From Stramentimicrobium sp964525625 (GTDB lineage Bacteria > Atribacterota > Phoenicimicrobiia > Phoenicimicrobiales > Stramentimicrobiaceae), in assembly GCA_964525625.1 (NCBI GenBank), contig CAZGKY010000026.1, forward strand, positions 1 through 19,292: DNA of 19,292 nucleotides, given 5' to 3'. Made by a program: the position numbers and the translations under genes. The notes beneath the pieces were generated by a model that was not told the DNA's origin, searched no databases, and saw only the letters and a list, made by a program, of their open reading frames with translations. Each line of letters opens with the position of its first letter. Within the stretch, counting starts at the first letter, position 1. This document shows positions 8,401 through 13,862 of this stretch, piece by piece.

Positions 8401-8991
8401 ATAGTAATTTACTATAGCAGCCAAAGATGAGGAAATATTTTTTTTTAAGTTAAAAGCTAACTCTTCATCAATAGATACATTGGCTTCTTGCAAAATTATT
8501 CGAGCAATGTTTTCTTTTAAAGAGAATAAATCTTCTGGAGAGACCTTAAGTTCTCGGAACTCAAATAACTCATTATATTGAGCATGATATCCAATTAGAT
8601 TAAAGCTCAGTAATTTTGGCTGTTCCCATATAAAATATCCTGTAAAAATTAAGTCTACCTGCAACAAATTATTTAAAGAACGAAATAAATTTATATCTTT
8701 TCTTTCTGCAAGTCCTTGATACAGATTAAGATTGGTTAATTTTTCTATTTCCTCTAAGGGTATATAATTAATTCTATCTGATTGAGAAAAGGTTTGACTT
8801 AACATATCTGCAAAACCCTTTTCTAACCATTGCCAATCATTATTCCCAGTGAGATTACTAAAATAATACACTGCAAATTTCGGTAGCTCAGTAGCAGCAA
8901 AGGTATTATTATCAACAAAAAAAAGTGTTACCAAAAACAGCAAGATTAAATAAAATATATTATAAGTAGAATATTTTCTTATCTTAATCAT
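5410..8991 (-). CDS. Large exported TPR-repeat protein with N-terminal CsgG/TolB-N-like domain
   Basis: A 1193-residue protein. Residues 1-33 form a signal peptide (basic start, hydrophobic core at about 12-27, small residues near 'TFAA'), without a lipobox Cys. Residues of about 36-150 look like a CsgG/FlgO/TolB-N type domain: 'FAVYYFSNLTGNNDWQWLEKG', then a region ending 'LLQVDLIFTGYF', matching the pattern of a predicted strand, a helix carrying 'LEKGFADMLSQTF', and an 'aD.i.tG' strand. From about 220 to the end I see roughly two dozen TPR units; many later ones carry the 'FP.S' turn seen in CpoB/YbgF and BamD-like repeats (for example 'LITDFPRSALYQEG', 'INQFPNSQYLPG'). Such proteins act as periplasmic or outer-membrane scaffolds. 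It lies 49 bases after obgE and upstream of exbB, which suggests an envelope role with that motor. The ATG has only a weak ribosome site. Specific function is not recognisable. Confidence 0.88.
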   Translation of the reverse strand: MIKIRKYSTYNIFYLILLFLVTLFFVDNNTFAATELPKFAVYYFSNLTGNNDWQWLEKGFADMLSQTFSQSDRINYIPLEEIEKLTNLNLYQGLAERKDINLFRSLNNLLQVDLIFTGYFIWEQPKLLSFNLIGYHAQYNELFEFRELKVSPEDLFSLKENIARIILQEANVSIDEELAFNLKKNISSSLAAIVNYYKSKVLKEQAIEEYQGIDFPSKPLWSKAIDYGEKAVYEDPHFADAYYLLSQIYEKTKWTFREITALEKFIETAQNSTNIKVSYQRLSDALYRLAYSKYAQGDINATLDYLEDSIFYQPNNIKARIFLMQVYYDTGQISKALEQAEEIKKMEPNNPEIEWFFRKYQQAEIYGKEAYELYVTGYNAYSNKKWFDAIRLLTQSINLNKDFKEAHYFLGLSYYHLGDLGNSIKYLEEAIRLDPFDNIARIYLNKAIEEREFGREAVWIFNQGYQHYISGEYEEALLKFQESMGKNPDYEKNRIYLMRTYYHLGKMDEYLAEREKIGGDKLFDINWERDYYQLAYNFYSLGDYRSALERLKEIIEVNPDFLEARFLIAETLYQLGNFEDANQHYKYIVSNYKDTTFYEDSLLGNGWCSFLLEDYSQAEEALELLITDFPRSALYQEGVYKLGKVYFKQRKYNKTIDLYESLLLDESLKFDRYEIEYILGQSYFWQGFDEKAKIAFSNIIKNKPDFDLMETTKYYYSFTLFREGKYQEARNILEELAKIEGPMKEEIAYLLARVLLEQKEYDRVIELNKNLIAQIKEDSLLEKVLFDLGLAYSRTGKDQEATTYFERFINQFPESEMFPIVSLELAQSYLLLGKYQEVLTIVENLDSKEALELKIDATRKINDEQSLLLLYQEYADRFPDDSLVRDGYFILAKSKYEKGEFQEAINIFKKIEEDIIISEKMKQEINYWLGLSYYRLADYGKAEEYFQSVDYSVGDEIAIRALYMSGETSYKKGEYSEAIKQYQEFLRYYSSHSLAVHVQYSIGWCYLNLKDYHMAIDSFNKLINNYSDSQFLAEGHFLIGKINFLVKNNYESKLQLLDFITAFPGSEFREETYYILAQIFLEEENWIDSIIYFENLINQFPNSQYLPGSLYGLCLSYYKKEEYEKALLVGNRYLDNFPSGTFFCDILYLTAICQEGLGYQLQANETYKQIIQKCSHTSYIDIARRQLEKASSK

Positions 8992-9040
8992 TTAATTAAC
9001 CCAGATTTTTCTCTTGTTTATTTTACATAATATCATAACT

Positions 9041-10321
9041 TTACTGAGAATAAAAGTAAAATTCTCTAGTACCAATTTTTACTTTATCACCCTCTTGAGC
9101 GCCATTCTTCTTGAGTGCCTTCTCAATTCCTAAACTCTTTAATTTTTCCTGAAAATATTTTAAAGCTTGAGGGTTATCAAAGTCATACTGGTTAACTAAT
9201 TTATTTATAATTTCACTTTCTATAATAAATAAACCCTTCTCTTTTTTTATAATAAATCTTGGTTTATATTCATAATGTATAACTTTATTTCGGGAAAAGA
9301 TAGGGGACGGTACTTCCTCTTTATCCACTGAACTAATTATTTTAAAGACATGATAAATCAGTTCTGAAACACCTTCTCCAGTAATAGCAGAAATAAATAA
9401 GACTTCTTTGCCCTCTTTAGAAAAGGCTTCACTTATTTTGGTAACATCCTTCTTAACTTCGGGTAAGTCACATTTATTGATTACAATTATTTCCTTTTTA
9501 TTCTGCAAGGATAGGGAAAAATGATTCAATTCATTTTTAATGGTATTATAATCTTTCATAATATTTTCAAGAGATAATCTTGATCCATCTATAATATGAA
9601 TAATAATCTTGGTTCTTTCAATATGCTTTAAAAAACGGATTCCCAGACCAGCCCCCTGATAGGCTCCTTCTATTAATCCTGGAATATCTGCCAGAATATA
9701 ATGATTTTCTTCATCTATATATACCATTCCCAAGTTAGGCTCAAGTGTGGTAAAAGGATAATCAGCAATTTTTGGTTTAGCTGCAGACACCTTTGATAAA
9801 AGTGTCGACTTTCCAACATTAGGGAGTCCAATTAAAGCAGCATCAGCAATTAATTTTAAATTTAGCTTAACAGTTCTTTCCTCACCAGGCTCACCTTTTT
9901 GCGCAAATCTTGGTGATTGTAAGACTGAACTTCTAAAACGATAATTACCCTTCCCACCTGATCCACCATAAGCAATACAAACTTCTTCTCCTGATTGAGA
10001 TAAATCCGCAAGAATATTATTGTTTTTTACATCCTCTACCACAGTACCAACCGGGACTTTTAAAATTAAATCACTACCATTCTTGCCATTTCTTTTCTGG
10101 CTCATTCCCCTTTCTCCATTTTTCGCTTTGCGATGAGGATTTCGATAAAATTCTATCAGAGTTTTTATCTGTGAATCAGCTTGAATATACACACTTCCTC
10201 CTTTTCCTCCATCACCACCATCAGGACCACCTCTGGGAATAAATTTTTCCCTCCTAAAACTAATGCAACCATCCCCACCTTTACCTGCTTGAACAGTAAT
10301 GATTACTTCATCAATAAACAT
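9041..10321 (-). CDS. obgE: GTPase Obg/CgtA, ribosome assembly factor
   Basis: A 426-residue Obg GTPase that acts in late 50S subunit assembly and links GTP level to growth. The Gly-rich Obg fold occupies about residues 1-157. The G domain has G1 GLPNVGKST (165-173), switch residues DYPFTT (187-192), G3 DIPGL (212-216), G4 NKCD (282-285) and G5 SAIT (311-314). The Obg C-terminal domain follows at about 345-426 (PRFIIKKEKGLFII, LKSLGIEKALKKNGAQEGD). The ATG at 10321 is preceded by AAAAAGG at short spacing. A near-consensus promoter lies about 60 bases upstream, so this gene probably opens a new transcription unit that runs into the TPR-exb cluster. The rplU-rpmA-obgE order is ancient and widely kept, which supports the assignment. 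Confidence 0.98.
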   Translation of the reverse strand: MFIDEVIITVQAGKGGDGCISFRREKFIPRGGPDGGDGGKGGSVYIQADSQIKTLIEFYRNPHRKAKNGERGMSQKRNGKNGSDLILKVPVGTVVEDVKNNNILADLSQSGEEVCIAYGGSGGKGNYRFRSSVLQSPRFAQKGEPGEERTVKLNLKLIADAALIGLPNVGKSTLLSKVSAAKPKIADYPFTTLEPNLGMVYIDEENHYILADIPGLIEGAYQGAGLGIRFLKHIERTKIIIHIIDGSRLSLENIMKDYNTIKNELNHFSLSLQNKKEIIVINKCDLPEVKKDVTKISEAFSKEGKEVLFISAITGEGVSELIYHVFKIISSVDKEEVPSPIFSRNKVIHYEYKPRFIIKKEKGLFIIESEIINKLVNQYDFDNPQALKYFQEKLKSLGIEKALKKNGAQEGDKVKIGTREFYFYSQ

Positions 10322-10384
10322 AATTTACCTTTTTCATTAATTCTTGATATTTACTTAAAGAGTAATATATCTAAATCTTGGGTA

Positions 10385-10413
10385 ATTATAAAATAGATTC
10401 AATGTTTTGACAA
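10385..10413 (-). promoter_or_regulatory. Sigma-70-type promoter upstream of obgE
   Basis: On the minus strand, TTGTCA (10413-10408) is followed after 17 bases by TATAAT (10390-10385), one mismatch from the housekeeping consensus. The predicted start is near 10378, giving a leader of about 57 bases to the obgE ATG. It lies after the rpmA terminator and in the gene-free gap, where a new promoter is expected. Confidence 0.7.
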
Positions 10414-10725
10414 TCACTATCTTGAATAATATCCATTTCACACAGCAGATAACTCCGAAAGGCCTTAAAAATGCTTAAATAATTTTTTCGTATTCTTTTG
10501 ATCTTTCTCTTAAAAATCTTCTTAAAATGATAATTTATCAATCTTTTTTCCAATCCAGACCAAGAGTAAGCCTATAAAAACTAAAAGTTAAGAAATGGTT
10601 TTTCAGGAGAACTTGCTTTTGAGAAAAGAGAAGCTCTAATATATTTCGAGGGCTGTTTTTCCTTATAATATTCTCATTACTTCAGAATATTTATTTTTAT
10701 CTTTTAAGTTAAGGATAGATTGTAA
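10414..10725. other. Gap between rpmA and obgE without a convincing gene
   Basis: This AT-rich stretch, part of a 452-base gap, holds no reading frame with a good start and ribosome site. Its visible contents are an inverted repeat at 10667-10691 and the upstream edge of the obgE promoter. A 55-codon frame starting with TTG at 10553 exists but has no ribosome site, and its stop overlaps the promoter -10 element. I recognise no RNA family here. Confidence 0.5.
10667..10691. repeat. AT-rich perfect inverted repeat
   Basis: AATATTCT and AGAATATT form a perfect 8-base stem around a 9-base loop, in the gap downstream of the rpmA terminator. It lacks a G/C-rich core and a T-run. It could be a weak hairpin or an operator-like site; nothing distinguishes these. 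Confidence 0.4.
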
Positions 10726-10778
10726 AGTAAGTTAAAAACCCCTAAATCTCTTAAAAGTTCAGGGGTTTTGAACTTACT
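10726..10778 (-). terminator. Intrinsic terminator after rpmA, overlapping its stop codon
   Basis: On the minus strand, AAAACCCCT (10769-10761) pairs with AGGGGTTTT (10743-10735) around a 17-base loop, and a T-rich tail follows. Beyond one C/U mismatch the arms continue to pair for eight more bases (10771-10778 with 10726-10733), giving 17 pairs in all, and the outer arm covers the rpmA TAA (10776-10774). It should end the rplU-rpmA transcript. The arms are A-rich on the other side, so it could also work in the opposite direction, but no plus-strand gene needs it. Confidence 0.8.
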
Positions 10779-11043
10779 GCACTTCTGGGGTATAGCTAAC
10801 AATGGAAACTTGTTTCCTTTTTTCCCCGGTGGTTGTAAAATTAACATAGCCATCAACTAGGGCAAACAATGTATCATCTCTACCTCGACCAACATTCTTA
10901 CCAGGCAATATTTTAGTACCCCTTTGCCGGACGATTATATTACCACCACGAACAAATTGACCGTCATATTTTTTCACTCCTAATCGTTTAGATATGCTAT
11001 CACGGCCATTTTTTGCTGATCCTTGACCTTTTTTATGAGCCAT
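10774..11043 (-). CDS. rpmA: 50S ribosomal protein L27
   Basis: An 89-residue bacterial L27, a protein of the large subunit whose flexible N-terminus reaches the peptidyl transferase centre. It begins directly with MAHKKGQGSAKNGRDS, the mature form. There is no Firmicutes-type cleavable N-terminal extension, and no prp protease gene lies between rplU and rpmA. The body (LGVKKYDGQFV, GNIIVRQRGTK, PGKNVGRGRDDTLFALVDG) is standard. A GAGGTG ribosome site lies 7 bases before the ATG. It follows rplU by 57 bases and ends in an intrinsic terminator. Confidence 0.99.
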   Translation of the reverse strand: MAHKKGQGSAKNGRDSISKRLGVKKYDGQFVRGGNIIVRQRGTKILPGKNVGRGRDDTLFALVDGYVNFTTTGEKRKQVSIVSYTPEVQ

Positions 11044-11100
11044 ATAACTTCACCTCGCTTATCAACTTTGCTATATTCAATTATTTTTTTCTTTTACACT

Positions 11101-11412
11101 TTATATATGGATTTTTTCAATCTTTACTTCAGTAAATAGCTGACGATGACCAATTTTTTTTTGATATTTTTTCTTAGGCTTATATTTTAATACCAAAATC
11201 TTTTTGGCTTTCCCATGTCTTATAATTTTTGCTTCCACAAAACAATTCTCAATTAATGGTTGACCAAAATCATATTTACCATCTTTTTCCAGCATTAGTA
11301 CCTGATCAAATCTTACCAATTCTCCCTCTTGAGGTTGCAGTTTTTCAATCCTTATAGTATCCCCTTCTTTCACTAAATATTGTTTCCCTCCTGTTGCAAT
11401 TACTGCATACAT
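11101..11412 (-). CDS. rplU: 50S ribosomal protein L21
   Basis: A 103-residue L21 of the usual length, an early-assembling 50S protein that binds 23S rRNA. Visible signatures are MYAVIATGGKQYLVKEGD at the start, the basic loop 'KYKPKKKYQKKIGHRQLFT' at about 77-95 and the closing 'TEVKIEKI'. The ATG is preceded by GGGAGGAG with about 8-base spacing. A promoter and a folded leader sit directly upstream, suggesting feedback control of the L21-L27 operon at the RNA level. Confidence 0.99.
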   Translation of the reverse strand: MYAVIATGGKQYLVKEGDTIRIEKLQPQEGELVRFDQVLMLEKDGKYDFGQPLIENCFVEAKIIRHGKAKKILVLKYKPKKKYQKKIGHRQLFTEVKIEKIHI

Positions 11413-11442
11413 CTTTGTTATCTCCTCCCAAATAAATAAATC

Positions 11443-11491
11443 GCCTGAAAAGGTAGCAATAGCTTTTTAACCTTTACAGTGCGTACTAGGC
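11443..11491 (-). promoter_or_regulatory. Structured rplU leader RNA, candidate L21 autoregulatory leader
   Basis: On the minus strand the leader folds as nested stems: GCCT (11491-11488) with AGGC (11446-11443), then AAAGGT (11475-11470) with ACCTTT (11454-11449), then AGC (11464-11462) with GCT (11457-11455) around a TATT loop. It lies between the predicted transcription start and the strong rplU ribosome site. Ribosomal protein leaders for L21 are known in Firmicutes (Rfam family L21_leader). I cannot confirm a match to that family's consensus here, only position and folding. Confidence 0.5.
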
Positions 11492-11497
11492 TTATAA

Positions 11498-11526
11498 AAT
11501 TTATCATATCTGTTTGAGCCTGTCAA
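11498..11526 (-). promoter_or_regulatory. Sigma-70-type promoter for rplU-rpmA
   Basis: On the minus strand a perfect TTGACA (11526-11521) is followed after 17 bases by TAAATT (11503-11498), a four-of-six match to the -10 consensus. The predicted start near 11491 coincides with the first base of the GCCT arm of the leader hairpin. It lies 70 bases past the RNase G stop, in the only sizeable gap of this gene block. Confidence 0.62.
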
Positions 11527-11595
11527 ATTATTTTCTTATAAAATTATCGTAATATTAATCTAATCAACCATTAAAGAATTGAAATTTTTTTATTA

Positions 11596-13104
11596 TTATA
11601 ATACTTTTAAAATCTTCTTGATATCTTTTTGCTTTCCAACAGCTATTATTTTTATTTTTTCCATATGAATATCAGGTAGAGCTTTTATATAAATATTTTT
11701 ATGATAATCTCTTTCTAATTGCTTTATTAATAGCATCTTTTCACCTGATATTTCTTCCTCTACTTTAGGATTTACCCCTATTAGAATGGCTTCCTCTTTA
11801 GAATTTTTACCCAAATATTCCAATTTGTGTATTACCTGATGGCTTACTGTTTCGGGAGACAGAATTCGACCATTTCCTGAACAATAAGGACAGGCAGTCC
11901 GCAATAAAGAATCCAAATCTCTTTTAGACCGTTTTCTGGTCATTTCCACTAAACCTAATTCGGATATTTGTACAATGTTTGATCTGGTTCTATCCTTTTT
12001 TAACTCACCTTCTAATTTGTTTATTACTTTTTCTTGGTCTTCCTTGTTATCCATATCAATAAAATCAATGACAATAATTCCCCCAATATCTCTTAGTCGC
12101 AGTTGCCGGGCAATCTCTTCAGCTGCTTGTAAATTGGTTTTTAAAATAGTATCACGCATTTTTTTTCCACCAACATATTTACCAGTATTTACATCAATTA
12201 CGGTCAAGGCTTCTACTTCATCAACAACTAGATAGCCTCCACATTTTAACCAAATTTTTTTCTCTAAAGCTTTACTGATTTCTTTTTCAATATTGTAAAA
12301 GTCAAATATTGGTTTATCCCCATCATAATAAGACACTCTTGGTTTTAACTCTAATAAAAAAAGTGTATCAAGATAATTGATTATTTTTTCATATTCCTGT
12401 TTTGAATTTACTACAAACTCATCAATATCTTCGGTGAATAAGTCCCTAATAACTCTGTAAGTTAGACTAAAATCCTCATGAAGTAAAAATGGTGCTTTAA
12501 CTCTTCTGCTTCTCTTTTCTATTTTGTTCCATAATCGAATAATAAAATCCATATCTGGTAATAGATCTTCTTCATCCTTGCCTGCCGCAGCAGTTCTCAC
12601 AATAAAACCATAATTACTTTTCTTAATCTTTTGTACAATCTTTTTTAGCCTTTCCCTTTCTTCTTCTTGTTCAATTCTTCTGGAGACAGCAATAGTATTA
12701 TTATTAGGCATTAATACCAGATAACGTCCTGGCAGGCTGATATTAGTAGTCACCTTTGCTCCTTTTGGTAATATTGCTTCTTTTATTACCTGCACAACAA
12801 TCTCCTGGCCGGTTTTAATTAATTTATTTATATCTTCATCTTTATCTTTTTCATTCTTGGGATTGAGAGATTGGAGAACATCATTCAAGTGTAAAAAAGC
12901 ATTTCTATCTGTTCCTATATCAACAAAGGCTGCTTCTATACCTGGTAAAATATTCATAATTTTAGCTTTATAAATATTGCCAATAATCTTTTTCTCTTCC
13001 AGCCTCTCAATATAAATTTCTACTAATTTATTATTTTCTAAAATAGCAATACGTTCTTCACATAAACTACTATCGATAATTACTTGCTTAGCTCTATACT
13101 CCAT
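11596..13104 (-). CDS. rng: Ribonuclease G/E family endoribonuclease
   Basis: A 502-residue single-strand-specific endoribonuclease. In this family it matures rRNA and starts mRNA decay. It corresponds to the catalytic half of RNase E, the RNase G length, without the long scaffold tail. The S1 domain covers about residues 38-120 (IGNIYKAKIMNILPGIEAAFVDIG). The 5'-sensor region includes 'NYGFIVRTAAAG' (164-175), and the catalytic Asp pair is D304 in VIDVNTG and D347 in IVIDFIDM. The Zn-link is C405-x2-C408 in CPYCSGNG, followed by the small domain. All key residues are present, so it should be active. It follows the DUF2344 gene by 34 bases and precedes the rplU promoter. Confidence 0.95.
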   Translation of the reverse strand: MEYRAKQVIIDSSLCEERIAILENNKLVEIYIERLEEKKIIGNIYKAKIMNILPGIEAAFVDIGTDRNAFLHLNDVLQSLNPKNEKDKDEDINKLIKTGQEIVVQVIKEAILPKGAKVTTNISLPGRYLVLMPNNNTIAVSRRIEQEEERERLKKIVQKIKKSNYGFIVRTAAAGKDEEDLLPDMDFIIRLWNKIEKRSRRVKAPFLLHEDFSLTYRVIRDLFTEDIDEFVVNSKQEYEKIINYLDTLFLLELKPRVSYYDGDKPIFDFYNIEKEISKALEKKIWLKCGGYLVVDEVEALTVIDVNTGKYVGGKKMRDTILKTNLQAAEEIARQLRLRDIGGIIVIDFIDMDNKEDQEKVINKLEGELKKDRTRSNIVQISELGLVEMTRKRSKRDLDSLLRTACPYCSGNGRILSPETVSHQVIHKLEYLGKNSKEEAILIGVNPKVEEEISGEKMLLIKQLERDYHKNIYIKALPDIHMEKIKIIAVGKQKDIKKILKVL

Positions 13105-13138
13105 AATTCAGGAGTCACCTTCCTTAACAAAAATATTA

Positions 13139-13834
13139 TCAACAATAAAATTTATTTAAAATAAATTTTTCCCGAATAATCTTATCAACTAAAAAATCTC
13201 CCTTACCGTAACAACTAAATATTTCAGTAAATAAATAAGGATTTATACCTCCTCCGGATTCAATATTAATGATGAGACGAATTATTATTTTCTCCTTAGT
13301 TTTGGAAAGAATCACGCTTTTATGAATATAAGGCCTTAAATCAATTTCTTTGAAACCTTCCTTCGTTTTTTTAATAACTTTTATTTTTTCTTGCTTTAAT
13401 ATATTCTGATTAATAAGTTCAATATTATCCAGGTAATATTTCTTTTTTTCTTCTTCTATATTAGCATTAAATATAATATAAATTAAATAAAAAGCATGTT
13501 TTAATAACTTGCTTAAAGAAATGGTCTTATTGGCAATCGACTTAACTGACACTACTCGAAAACCAGAAGGAGCTACCTTATTTATTAATTCTTTAATTTC
13601 CTCTTCGGCTAACAGTTCTAATAATGAAATTTCCATCAGTTCCTGCCATCCTTCCAAACCAAGAGGCAAAGCCGGACCAAAGGAAATCTTTATTCTAGGA
13701 TTATATCCCTGGGTCAACTCAAGCGGCATTTTTGTTCTCAACAACACCCTTCTAATTAATAGATTTAAATCCAGATGAGAAATAAATTTTAAAGGTCCAT
13801 TTTTCCGATATAATATTCGATAAAGGTATGCCAT
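13139..13834 (-). CDS. DUF2344 / TIGR03936 radical-SAM-linked protein
   Basis: A 231-residue protein of the DUF2344 family, named for its constant linkage to a TIGR03960-type radical SAM gene; in some genomes the two are fused. The conserved N-terminal half is clear: 'YRKNGPLKFISHLDLNLLIRR' at about 9-29, then 'ELTQGYNPRIKISFGPALPLGLEG' at about 39-62 and 'ANKTISLSKLL' near 101. The C-terminal part is diverged and Lys/Ile-rich. No catalytic residues are established for the family; the basic surface and the neighbouring rng, rplU and rpmA genes suggest RNA or ribosome business, but that is inference. It starts 28 bases after the radical SAM gene, with which it very likely acts. Confidence 0.88.
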   Translation of the reverse strand: MAYLYRILYRKNGPLKFISHLDLNLLIRRVLLRTKMPLELTQGYNPRIKISFGPALPLGLEGWQELMEISLLELLAEEEIKELINKVAPSGFRVVSVKSIANKTISLSKLLKHAFYLIYIIFNANIEEEKKKYYLDNIELINQNILKQEKIKVIKKTKEGFKEIDLRPYIHKSVILSKTKEKIIIRLIINIESGGGINPYLFTEIFSCYGKGDFLVDKIIREKFILNKFYC

Positions 13835-13862
13835 AGCCTGACTTTTCTTTTCTTAAAAATTA

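Noticed and set aside
10386..10553. 55-codon frame starting with TTG in the rpmA-obgE gap
   Set aside because: It has no ribosome binding site, no recognised family and a Lys-rich composition expected of AT-rich DNA, and its stop coincides with a near-consensus promoter. Not listed as a gene.
11975..12235. 86-codon plus-strand frame opposite the RNase G gene
   Set aside because: It lies antisense to the catalytic DVNTG and DFIDM region of RNase G, so the minus strand is clearly the coding one.
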